Shown in pieces: positions 7,363 to 15,241 of a stretch of 64,000 bases of DNA. Below the pieces are notes generated by a model. The model was not told the origin of the DNA and did no database searches. It saw only the letters and a program-made list of their open reading frames with translations. The position numbers and the translations under genes were made by a program. This stretch comes from JBAZWE01 sp041658605. Lineage in GTDB: Bacteria; Actinomycetota; Thermoleophilia; BMS3ABIN01. The first letter of the stretch is position 1, and every line of letters starts with the position of its first letter. The stretch is taken from positions 1 to 64,000 of the forward strand of contig JBAZZU010000012.1 in NCBI GenBank assembly GCA_041658605.1, read 5' to 3'.

Positions 7363-10206
7363 TTATTTTTGAAAAGTAGCATTTTCCCCACATTCTTTCA
7401 TTTGTTGAAAATAAAGTACTGCTTCCAATCGTTTGCTGATTCCCAGCTTGCGAAAAATCTTGTTAACGTGGGTCTTTACAGTTGGCTCCGAAATGAACAG
7501 CAACTCGGCAATCTGGCGATTTGATGCCCCTGTCGCAAGTACTTCAAGCACTTCCATCTCTCTTGATGTCAGAATATCTGAAGGTAGCTTCTTCTCGTGT
7601 CGTAAATTCGCCAAAATAGCTTTTGCTGAACTGCGGACTTTCTGTTCTTCGTCTTTTAGGGCTCTGTGAAGAAGAGTCGCGGCATTTCTGCCACCAATGC
7701 GTCCGATTAGCTTCGTGATCCTTATTCGTTGCTCCTCTGAAGGAGAAGAAAGAAGCGGTTCTAATGCAAACAGCGCGGGCTCACCAATCATTTCAAGAAT
7801 CATACTCACATAATCAAACTCGATATCATTTAATAGGGCAGTTGTAAATAATGGTAGTGATATCTTTCCTTCCTGGATCATAAAGTGATTATGTTGATAT
7901 TTTTTTGCCCTTTTTAAAGATGTTATTAAGTATTTCTTTTCATTCTTATTATCTGATACAAGATGCGCTGCCCAAGCGCGGTGAAAATCAATATTTGTTA
8001 AAACATAATTTAAACCATGTTCCGTTGATATCTTTTGGGCTAGATGTAGTTCTTTTTCTCCATCATTCAAGACACCTGATCGTATATAGTCTGCTCCAAG
8101 ATTTGCTAAACCCATCGCATAATCATACTTATTGTTATTAACTCGTGCATGGTCTATGCATTTTTTGTGTTCCTCAATAGCTTTCAAAAATTCACTATTA
8201 CGCCTATTCCATGTCCCAAGATGACATAACAGCCGACCATTTTCTAAAATTGCATCGTCTTTAAGCATTGAAATAGCTTCGCTTATATAACTGCTGCCAT
8301 CTGGTTTTCCCTGAGCCAACAAAATGCACCCGTAAGTATCTTGGAATAGAGGTAATAAACTTAGCTCTCGTTGCAACCTTGCGGTGTCCAAACAAAAGGT
8401 GGCGTGCTCAAATGCATCATTGTATTTTCCTAGTAGCAATAAAGAGGACGCTAAATTATTTTTTGCAAATAAAAGATCTCGCTGTCCGTGGCTTTCTTCG
8501 ATTATTTTTGTGACCTCTTGGAAGTGCTTCTTTGCGTTTTGAAAATCACCGCTGTGTAATGATTCAAGACCGAAAAGATCTTCCAGGCGACACAAAAGTC
8601 CTTCTGAGCAACCCTCGATTTCCAAATCACTTACCTGACCCAGGTATTCTCGAAACCCTTTACTATTAAAGCTATTCCAGTAGCATATACATAACCTAAA
8701 CAGCGTTTCTACTCGTTCTTTATAGTTTAGCGCAAGTGACAATAATGGCTTCAGTTCAACAATTCCGTTTGCAGGTTTGCCAACACTTGAATAACATTCT
8801 GATATAGCAAATACACACTCACATAAAATCGTAGTATCATGCTTGTCAATTGATGACTGTGCTTTCTTCAATATCTCTAATGCATGTTCCGGCTTACCTA
8901 AAGCCATATAACATTTGCCTAAATGTACTTTAAGAATCGGCGTTAGGCAATTTTTTCCAATGCGATCTAGCCAAGCTTTCAGTGTTATATGTTCACCATT
9001 ACTTACAAGCTCAGACCCTATATCTTCCATTATTTTTGTGACATCTTTTTTGGATCCTGCTAAGAAATATTGCTGAATTGCCTCTATATATTTATTTCGC
9101 GATTCAAACTCTTTCGCCAGATTGAACCTCAAATTTGCAATCTCTGACTCGTTTAAATAATTACACAAACGTTGTGACAAGTACTTGCGGAAAAGTGGAT
9201 GCTGTCTATATTTACCTGTTCCCTCGATTTCAACAGTAAACAAATTGTTTTTTTCGACATATATAAATTGTGACGACACATTGTTAATCTTAAATGCTAT
9301 TTCAAATAATTCGGGCTCGATAATTTCCATAAGAGAGCTATACATGAGTGTTTTTTTAATATCTTCTGATTGAACTTCAAAAACTTCTTCTGCAAGATAT
9401 TCAAAAATATTTTGCTGAACTCTGCGCATTGAAATTAGAGTGGTCATGTCACCACCAATCCGTAAATAACTTTCTAGCAACACCAGACCTGAAGCCCACC
9501 CTTCTAACCAGTCATTAAGTTGGCCGATTTCTGTTCTGCTAATTTGAATAGCCCATGTCTCAATCAACAATTCATTTAATTCAACAATTGAAAACCTAAG
9601 ATCTTCCTCTGATATTTCTTGGATAGAACCATGAGATTTAATTCGTATTTGTGAAAGATTGGGATAGGAGCGGCTCGTAAGTAAAACCGATGACTCTCCA
9701 TGAAGATTCAGAATTAGGTAACCTAAAATTTTGTGAGCATATTCCGTACTGTCAATTAGACCGTAATCATCAATACAAATCATCAAAGGCTTTCCAAGCC
9801 CCTCCCCCATCTCATCAATCAAGACGGCCAGAATGCTTTCTGCTTCTTCTTCTATATTATTGGCTTCGCTAAGTCTGATTAGGCTGCGTTTGCCGATACC
9901 ATCACACGCGTGTGAGATTCCCGTTATCAGATGTCGCAGGAATACCGCTGGGTCTCTATCGAAATGATCTACCTGGTACCAGACTTTTGGACCATCATGC
10001 AGCTCGGCCAGTTGTGCCATCAGGGTCGTCTTACCGTAACCGGGACCGGCGCATATGGTGAGTAATCTTTTTTTCTCCAGTCGGGCAAGTTGAATGAGTC
10101 TGGTACGGGTCAGAACATTGCGTAGCCGCGGAGGATTAAGTTTGCTGGCAAGGACCGGCTGCCGCAGTTCGGCTGAACCTGCGCTTTCATGGGGCACTAA
10201 AATCAC
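7363..10206 (-). CDS. STAND-ATPase LuxR-family regulator (MalT-like), AT-rich copy
   Basis: A 947-residue MalT-like regulator. A P-loop (GPGYGKTT, about 54-61) and a Walker-B-like ICIDDYG (about 145) mark the STAND NTPase. A winged-helix/arm region and a long TPR-like helical superhelix follow. Two HEAT-like repeats (about 800-865) precede a LuxR HTH (LTSREMEVLEVLATGASNRQ, about 877 onward). This fold normally oligomerises and binds DNA after ligand and ATP binding; the ligand is unknown. The GTG start ending at 10206 overlaps the end of the upstream paralogue by 20 bases, implying translational coupling. Its AT content and codon choice are far richer in A/T than its neighbours, suggesting a different origin or relaxed constraint. 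Confidence 0.9.
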   Translation of the reverse strand: MILVPHESAGSAELRQPVLASKLNPPRLRNVLTRTRLIQLARLEKKRLLTICAGPGYGKTTLMAQLAELHDGPKVWYQVDHFDRDPAVFLRHLITGISHACDGIGKRSLIRLSEANNIEEEAESILAVLIDEMGEGLGKPLMICIDDYGLIDSTEYAHKILGYLILNLHGESSVLLTSRSYPNLSQIRIKSHGSIQEISEEDLRFSIVELNELLIETWAIQISRTEIGQLNDWLEGWASGLVLLESYLRIGGDMTTLISMRRVQQNIFEYLAEEVFEVQSEDIKKTLMYSSLMEIIEPELFEIAFKINNVSSQFIYVEKNNLFTVEIEGTGKYRQHPLFRKYLSQRLCNYLNESEIANLRFNLAKEFESRNKYIEAIQQYFLAGSKKDVTKIMEDIGSELVSNGEHITLKAWLDRIGKNCLTPILKVHLGKCYMALGKPEHALEILKKAQSSIDKHDTTILCECVFAISECYSSVGKPANGIVELKPLLSLALNYKERVETLFRLCICYWNSFNSKGFREYLGQVSDLEIEGCSEGLLCRLEDLFGLESLHSGDFQNAKKHFQEVTKIIEESHGQRDLLFAKNNLASSLLLLGKYNDAFEHATFCLDTARLQRELSLLPLFQDTYGCILLAQGKPDGSSYISEAISMLKDDAILENGRLLCHLGTWNRRNSEFLKAIEEHKKCIDHARVNNNKYDYAMGLANLGADYIRSGVLNDGEKELHLAQKISTEHGLNYVLTNIDFHRAWAAHLVSDNKNEKKYLITSLKRAKKYQHNHFMIQEGKISLPLFTTALLNDIEFDYVSMILEMIGEPALFALEPLLSSPSEEQRIRITKLIGRIGGRNAATLLHRALKDEEQKVRSSAKAILANLRHEKKLPSDILTSREMEVLEVLATGASNRQIAELLFISEPTVKTHVNKIFRKLGISKRLEAVLYFQQMKECGENATFQK

Positions 10207-13084
10207 TCATCGGTTCTGGAATTTGTTTTTCTCCCTGCCTGCTCAATGCCGATTGCGGGTCTGCGGCATTCTGCGACTTGTGGAAATACATCGCGGCCTG
10301 TACGCGTTTCTTGATGCCAAGCTTGCGAAATATCCTGGTTACATGCGTCTTCACGGTCTGTTCCGCTATATACAGGCGTTCTGCGATCTCAGCATTGCTC
10401 AGCCCTTCGGCCAGCAGCGGCAGTATCTCGGACTCTCGCCTCGACAGAAGCTCCTGAGGTGAGCTGATGCGAGAGCCCAGTGAAGCATCCTCTTCCTCGG
10501 CGACGCGCCTCACCGCGGCATCCTCATCGTGCAGCATCCGTTGTATGTACGAATATGCTGCCGCTCCTCCGACGCTGCTTACTGCTGACAGCACAGCTTT
10601 CCTGGTAGCCGGGTTTTCGGACTTGAGCATCGGAGTAAGGACCTTCAGCGATTGCTGGCCGATTTTCTTAAATACGTAGATAAGATATTCCATCTCGATA
10701 CCATGTTCAAAAGCGAATGCAAGTAATTCAAGACTTCCTTTCCCCTCCTGGATTATAAAGTGATTATGGTCCAGGCGTGACGCGAGGCCCAGTGAATGGC
10801 TTATGGCAGTGAGCGCATTTTTCCTGCTTCCCTGTGCAAGATAACGCCAAGCCCTGTGAAAACTGATCTGGGTCTCAATATATTTAAAACCATGTTTGAC
10901 GGCCATCTTCTCCGCCTCATCAAACTCGGAGACCCCCTCGATACCAACACCCTTGAAAATTCGGATCTTGTCAGCCCCGATGTTTGTCAGACTCATGGCG
11001 ATACCGTATGGGCTGCGCTCCGCTTTTTGGAGTTTCAAAGAATGTTTATGGGCTTTCAATGCGGCCCTTAATGCATTCCTGCGACGGTCGCAGGTGCCAA
11101 TATGGTTATACTCACAAAGATCTATCATGCCTGAGCCTTCACAATACTTACTGAACCTGAGAGCCATGCTGCGGCCCCCTTCGATATTACCGAGACCGAT
11201 TTGTATCTGCGCCATCGTTTCATACTGCTCCCAGAAATTTCGATGTTCCCCCAGTTCCCGTGCGACAGTAATCGCGTCGGACGACACTGCGTAAGCCTGT
11301 TCATAATCACCAGTCAGATAGAGGGTAACCGCTTTATTGTTGATAACCCTGGCGCGGTATTCTGCCTCCGTTGCGCAGTTTGCATCGATTTTTCCAAGTT
11401 TTTTTGACGCATTCCTGAAATCACCGGTAATGTAGTCCATGTTGATCGCACAGAGTTCGAGAATTACACGAGCCTCAAGCTCCGACCTGTCACATAGCTT
11501 GAGCGCCTCATCCAGGAGTTCTATTGCGCCCGCCGTGTCGCCGATTCGGAATCTCTGAGATACAGCCGTGTCGTATGCGATTGCCATTTCGCTGGAATTT
11601 GTTGCAAGCCTCATGGCTTCTCTCGCCGCGACCAGGCTCTCCTCATTCTTGCCAATGAGCAGGTACAAGACACTTTGCAGCTGAGAGCATTGGAGCAGGC
11701 CGCTTTTGTCGCCATTGGCCTCAAAACCTTTTCGTGCTTTAAGATACTCACTCTCGGCCTCTGCCAGCTCGCATTTTCTGTCCCTGACTCTTCCCATAAA
11801 CAGATTCAGCCAAGGCTTGCTTTCCATAATCTGCTTCGGTATCTGATTGAGCCAGCGCTCGAGTGTTTCCAGCCTTCCCGCCTCAAGGGTTTCCTCCGCG
11901 TAAGTCTCAATTAAATGCGCGGCGCTTTCCTCGCAGCCAGCTTTCAAATAATGCTCAATCGCGCGGTTCGGCTCACCCTGCTTTTCGTAGGCTTCACCAA
12001 AACCACGATGCAGCTCAGCGATTTCAGAAATCGGGATTTTCTGACTCAACTTTTCCTGGAGAAATTCCCTGAAAAGCGGGTGATAGCGATATGATGGGAT
12101 CGCGTGGTCCAGACTGGTTATCATTATGTTGCGATTTTCGGCCTCGGTGAGGATGCTGGCGGCATTTACGGCTCCATCGTTGCGGATTACACTATCGCAA
12201 ATTAATGGTTCTACAGTCTCAACGAGCGAACTTTTTGACAGGAATTCACACATTCGAGAATCCAGGCTGTTCCAGACTTCTTCCGTAAGATAATCACCAA
12301 TCGCTTTTGTTATGCCATGCGTATCGCTTAATTCCGCAGGTAATCCGCCTTCGACATTGATGATGTCTTGAGAAATAACGAGAGCGACCGGCCAGCCTTC
12401 AGTGTGGTTGTGACAGGCGAGAATATCATCCTCTGTCAGAGGACACACACAAAGTGAATTAAGTAATCCGGCGGTCTCCTCAATGGAAAAGCGCAGATCA
12501 TTCGTATCGATTTCGATGACTGTCCGCTGTGTCCTGAACCGGCCTAGCGATAATGATGGTTTTTCACGGCTCGCTATGAATAGACAGCACTCATCAGGCA
12601 AGTGCTGAATCAAGAACTGCACCGCATTCAGAACGGTTTTACTTTTGTTGACCAGGTGAAAATCGTCAAGATAGAACGCAACCGGCACTTCTACTTTCTC
12701 CGAAAGCTCATTGACGAATACAGTCAATACCTGGTTAATTTCTCGTCTTATATCCGTGGCATTCTTCAGTCTTTCCATGACCCAGTCCCCAAAATCAGGA
12801 CAGTGCCATCGCACACCTTCGGTCAGATGGGAAATGAAGATACCAAGATCGTGATCACCGCTGTCTATCTGATACCAAACGGGATAACCGGCGAATTCAT
12901 TGTGCAGCTGGGCCATGAGTGTAGTCTTTCCATAGCCGGCATCAGCACGAATGATTACAAGGCGTAAGGCATCACTTCTGCGGACTTTTTCTATAAGGCG
13001 GGGACGGTTTATCAGATGTAAGCTACATGGAGTCTTGAGTTTATTCTTAAGGATTGTTGGATTCATATATTTTTCAGTATGCAA
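10187..13084 (-). CDS. STAND-ATPase LuxR-family regulator (MalT-like), second copy
   Basis: A 965-residue paralogue of the gene downstream with the same order: P-loop ADAGYGKTT (about 48-56), DDFHLV Walker B, TPR-like repeats, HEAT-like repeats (around 825-880) and a C-terminal LuxR HTH (SRRESEILPLLAEGLSNAEI). Base composition is normal for the window, unlike the AT-rich partner. The predicted start is TTG ending at 13084; ATG ending at 13066 is equally possible, and neither has a clear ribosome site. The pair forms a two-gene operon. The inducer and target genes are not evident. Confidence 0.9.
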   Translation of the reverse strand: MHTEKYMNPTILKNKLKTPCSLHLINRPRLIEKVRRSDALRLVIIRADAGYGKTTLMAQLHNEFAGYPVWYQIDSGDHDLGIFISHLTEGVRWHCPDFGDWVMERLKNATDIRREINQVLTVFVNELSEKVEVPVAFYLDDFHLVNKSKTVLNAVQFLIQHLPDECCLFIASREKPSLSLGRFRTQRTVIEIDTNDLRFSIEETAGLLNSLCVCPLTEDDILACHNHTEGWPVALVISQDIINVEGGLPAELSDTHGITKAIGDYLTEEVWNSLDSRMCEFLSKSSLVETVEPLICDSVIRNDGAVNAASILTEAENRNIMITSLDHAIPSYRYHPLFREFLQEKLSQKIPISEIAELHRGFGEAYEKQGEPNRAIEHYLKAGCEESAAHLIETYAEETLEAGRLETLERWLNQIPKQIMESKPWLNLFMGRVRDRKCELAEAESEYLKARKGFEANGDKSGLLQCSQLQSVLYLLIGKNEESLVAAREAMRLATNSSEMAIAYDTAVSQRFRIGDTAGAIELLDEALKLCDRSELEARVILELCAINMDYITGDFRNASKKLGKIDANCATEAEYRARVINNKAVTLYLTGDYEQAYAVSSDAITVARELGEHRNFWEQYETMAQIQIGLGNIEGGRSMALRFSKYCEGSGMIDLCEYNHIGTCDRRRNALRAALKAHKHSLKLQKAERSPYGIAMSLTNIGADKIRIFKGVGIEGVSEFDEAEKMAVKHGFKYIETQISFHRAWRYLAQGSRKNALTAISHSLGLASRLDHNHFIIQEGKGSLELLAFAFEHGIEMEYLIYVFKKIGQQSLKVLTPMLKSENPATRKAVLSAVSSVGGAAAYSYIQRMLHDEDAAVRRVAEEEDASLGSRISSPQELLSRRESEILPLLAEGLSNAEIAERLYIAEQTVKTHVTRIFRKLGIKKRVQAAMYFHKSQNAADPQSALSRQGEKQIPEPMSDFSAP

Positions 13085-13261
13085 TCGTGTTTGATGTGAA
13101 CCATCCCGATAATTTTGAAGCCAAGAAGGTACATCACTATAGTTTGATTATATAAGTTTGTCCATCATACTTTGGTTGTAGACGCAATGCTAAAAAGTAG
13201 TAATTTGATAGCTAAAAAATGTTTTTTAATCCTCAATTACATGATGCATTTCTACTCCATT

Positions 13262-13300
13262 AAAAAAGACCCCCCCAATCGTCCGACCGGCGGGGCCTTT
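13262..13300 (-). terminator. Terminator of the cold-shock gene
   Basis: On the minus strand a GGCCCC arm can pair with the GGGGGGGTC run, followed directly by TTTTTT. It lies just downstream of the cold-shock protein stop codon, the right place for a rho-independent terminator. The stem is imperfect. Confidence 0.6.
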
Positions 13301-13322
13301 CGTTATTCAAATTTAGGATTTA

Positions 13323-13523
13323 TTAAAGCGGGACTACGTTTGATGCCTGCAGGCCTTTAGCCCCTTCAGTAACTTCGAATTCGACTTTCTGACCCTCGTT
13401 GAGCGTCTTAAAACCCTCAATCTGGATCTCGGAGAAATGGACGAACAGATCCTCGCCATCCTCCCGCTCGATGAAGCCATAACCCTTCTCGTTGCTGAAC
13501 CATTTTACCGTTCCGTCTGCCAA
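13323..13523 (-). CDS. csp: Cold-shock protein (CspA family)
   Basis: Single OB-fold, 66 residues, the normal Csp length. RNP1 (KGYGFI) and RNP2 (DLFVHF) are intact, and the N-terminal GTVKWFSNEKGYGF is characteristic. It binds single-stranded RNA/DNA and acts as an RNA chaperone in the cytoplasm. More than 200 bases without a gene precede it, consistent with the long 5' leader typical of regulated csp mRNAs, though no defined promoter was assigned. Confidence 0.97.
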   Translation of the reverse strand: MADGTVKWFSNEKGYGFIEREDGEDLFVHFSEIQIEGFKTLNEGQKVEFEVTEGAKGLQASNVVPL

Positions 13524-13734
13524 CCTTCGACCCTCCCATCTTGCTTTACAGAGGCAATCGCAGGTACTCCTGCGCCTCTTCTGCCCCCTGCCCGGCGTTC
13601 AAGCCACCCGGCAGAACTACAATACAGGCAAAACAGTACTACAAGGTCAGGAACTTGTAAAGTGGATTATGTTGGTTTTTGTTGTCGGATTTGATGCGGT
13701 ATTTGGGGTCACCGGTTTAGCGACAGAAAATAAG

Positions 13735-13757
13735 CGAGCCCCGTTTAACAAGGCTCG
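13735..13757 (-). terminator. Hairpin after the small HTH gene
   Basis: Perfect 6-bp stem on the minus strand (CGAGCC, 11-base loop, GGCTCG) followed by CTTATTTT. It lies 15 bases beyond the stop of the 56-residue HTH gene, so it is a probable rho-independent terminator with a short T-rich tail. Confidence 0.6.
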
Positions 13758-13771
13758 GTGTGATTTCGAAG

Positions 13772-13942
13772 CTACTTCAGCGCTTTCTTTATCTTCACCA
13801 CGGTTGCCTTCGAATAATAACTGCATGCGCCCTTTTTAGCGTCCGGCTCTAGGCTCAGTTCCTTGATGGCTTTCTTTACCCTGGCGTCTGAAAAACCCAG
13901 TTCTTTCGCGATCTTGCCGGCTGTTAAAAGATCATCTGCCAT
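13772..13942 (-). CDS. Small HTH DNA-binding-like protein, 56 residues
   Basis: Short gene with a strong ribosome site (AGGAGG, six bases before ATG). The protein starts MADDLLTAGKIAKELGFSDA, a helix-turn-helix of the MerR/excisionase kind, continues with a basic helix (RVKKAIKELS), and ends with the lysine-rich KATVVKIKKALK. Cys40-Ser-Tyr-Tyr may form the wing. It is followed by a clear hairpin, so it is a separate small unit downstream of the AMIN-like lipoprotein gene. I recall similar small proteins in anaerobic bacteria but no established function. Confidence 0.75.
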   Translation of the reverse strand: MADDLLTAGKIAKELGFSDARVKKAIKELSLEPDAKKGACSYYSKATVVKIKKALK

Positions 13943-13963
13943 GGTGTCCTCCTGGATATCTTT

Positions 13964-14557
13964 CTAGAGCTTTACGATATCTATAATAATCCTGCCGGGA
14001 GAGCCCAACCCCGCCAGCGAATAAGTGGTCGGCTGCGCCAGGGTGATTTCGTAAACGAGAGCCTGGTCGTCGCTTTCCTTGGTCCGGTTGATCGATTTAA
14101 CCATCGTATCCCCGATGACATTATCACTTGTGGTAACGCTGGGGCTGCTGCCCAGTGAGCGGATGCCACCCAGGACCACTCTCAGCGAAGTCCCGTTTAT
14201 GGATGCTTCCGCGTGCGGGACCTGAAGTACCGGCTTGCCATCCGGCGTGGCCATCTCGAAGACGACCCTGTAATAAGTGCCATGATCCGACCAGCGGATA
14301 TTCTTCAACTGCAGCCCGTCGATCAAGGTTCCAACTGCCTGGGGCGTCGTCAAACCCGCTCCGTATGGCGATGTCTCTTCCTGGGCTTCAACGGGCGGCT
14401 GGTCGGGTGCCGGATCCGGAGCGGCTATCGGGGCTTCTACCGGTTCGGTCTTTACGCTCGTGGCGTTTGTGGTCGATGAATCTCCGCACCCGAGGGGCAG
14501 AGCAAGCATCACCGTCATGGCCGCAGCGAGTAGAAGTCCGACAGGGAATATGCGCAT
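13964..14557 (-). CDS. AMIN-like domain lipoprotein
   Basis: A 197-residue exported lipoprotein: N-terminal hydrophobic stretch ending in a lipobox (LPLGC), then a Pro/Glu-rich linker (about 35-65), then a beta-rich domain resembling actinobacterial AMIN-like domains (LQLKNIRWSDHGTYYRVVFE near its start and SPGRIIIDIVKL at its end). AMIN domains bind cell-wall material; the role here is inferred only from similarity. The start has GGAGG five bases upstream. The small HTH gene lies 21 bp downstream and two small-RNA genes lie upstream on the same strand. Confidence 0.75.
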   Translation of the reverse strand: MRIFPVGLLLAAAMTVMLALPLGCGDSSTTNATSVKTEPVEAPIAAPDPAPDQPPVEAQEETSPYGAGLTTPQAVGTLIDGLQLKNIRWSDHGTYYRVVFEMATPDGKPVLQVPHAEASINGTSLRVVLGGIRSLGSSPSVTTSDNVIGDTMVKSINRTKESDDQALVYEITLAQPTTYSLAGLGSPGRIIIDIVKL

Positions 14558-14591
14558 CGTGTACCTCCGGAGGAAGTGGAAAAATGGCTCG

Positions 14592-14747
14592 AAAAAGGCC
14601 CCAAGAAACCTTTAGATTAACTTATCCCCATCGCGTAATGGGTGTCTCGCGCTTTTTACCGTACTCCACGGGCTTTTGGCTCCGCGTTTCCGTACCCGAG
14701 ACTTTTTCCGGTGACCCGGAAGGAGAATCTTTCGATTTCTTGGGACC
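14592..14747 (-). ncRNA. Candidate structured small RNA, copy 1
   Basis: About 156 nt on the minus strand. The ends form a 12-bp closing stem (complement of 14736-14747 with 14597-14608), followed directly by TTTTT. Inside are GAAA-loop and TTCCGG/CCGGAA hairpins, then a GTCTCG/CGAGAC stem enclosing a conserved core: GGAAA, a 5-bp stem whose loop contains AAAAGC, and GAGTACGGTAAA. A CCCAT/ATGGG hairpin follows. A consensus-like promoter lies 7 bases upstream of the first G. The second copy shares stem, core and promoter spacing with compensatory differences in the stems. I cannot assign it to a known RNA family. Nearest minus-strand gene downstream is the AMIN-like lipoprotein. Confidence 0.65.
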
Positions 14748-14754
14748 GAGAACG

Positions 14755-14783
14755 ATTGTATTCCAAGACGTGCCCATCGGCAA
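14755..14783 (-). promoter_or_regulatory. Promoter of small RNA copy 1
   Basis: TTGCCG (-35, complement of 14778-14783), 17-base spacer, TACAAT (-10, complement of 14755-14760), then 7 bases to the G at 14747 that begins the closing stem. Spacing is ideal for a housekeeping sigma factor. Confidence 0.65.
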
Positions 14784-14895
14784 TAGCATATAGCCCGCCC
14801 GCGAAGAAATTATGTGGAATTTGCGAGCTTTTCGTGTTTAGTGATTTGGCGGGTAGCCGGATAGAAAAAACCAGGAGATGTTAAAAAAGGCAATG

Positions 14896-15039
14896 AAAAA
14901 GTCCCAAGAAACCTTCACTGCCTGCTTTCCCGGATCCTGCTTTCCCTGGTTTCACCGTACTCTGCGGCTTTTTACTCCCGCATTTCCTCCACCAGCTCTT
15001 TGCCTGATCTCCAGCGAGCCTTTCCGACTTCTTGGGACC
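14896..15039 (-). ncRNA. Candidate structured small RNA, copy 2
   Basis: About 144 nt on the minus strand, paralogous to copy 1. A perfect 10-bp closing stem (complement of 15029-15038 with 14901-14910) is followed by TTTTT. A CTGGT/ACCAG stem encloses the same core as copy 1: GGAAA, a TGCGG/CCGCA stem with an AAAAAGC loop, and GAGTACGGTGAA. Helix sequences differ from copy 1 but stay paired, while the single-stranded motifs are conserved, which is the pattern of selected RNA structure. Its own promoter lies 7 bases upstream. The flanking arms differ in sequence, so the copies have diverged and are not a recent duplication. Confidence 0.65.
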
Positions 15040-15046
15040 TATATAC

Positions 15047-15074
15047 AGTATAAACCTATTGGTTTTGAAAACAA
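15047..15074 (-). promoter_or_regulatory. Promoter of small RNA copy 2
   Basis: TTGTTT (-35, complement of 15069-15074), 16-base spacer, TATACT (-10, complement of 15047-15052), then 7 bases to about 15039 where the RNA closing stem begins. Same -10 to start distance as copy 1. Confidence 0.6.
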
Positions 15075-15241
15075 TGTTTTTTGCGGGCATAGCAAGATAT
15101 AAAACCCGCTATTTGCAGCTTTTTTGGTAATCATTTATGAGTGTATTCGGCGGAATTACCGAACGAACCTGGATTATTATGTTGAATAAAGGGGGAGACT
15201 GTTTTATCGGAAGAACAAACTGAGATTACCACGGAGGAACC

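Noticed and set aside
7363..13084. Prophage or integrative element carrying the LuxR pair
   Set aside because: No integrase, attachment repeats or phage genes flank the pair; only base composition of one gene differs.
14592..15039. Inverted repeats as IS-element ends or MITEs
   Set aside because: The ends pair within each unit and are directly followed by T-runs and preceded by promoters with fixed spacing; no target-site duplications were seen. A MITE-derived origin is not fully excluded.
14592..15039. Riboswitch for the AMIN-like lipoprotein gene
   Set aside because: Each unit has its own terminator before the next gene and copy 1 ends only about 35 bases before the gene start with a complete T-tailed stem; independent small RNAs fit better, though attenuation by copy 1 remains possible.
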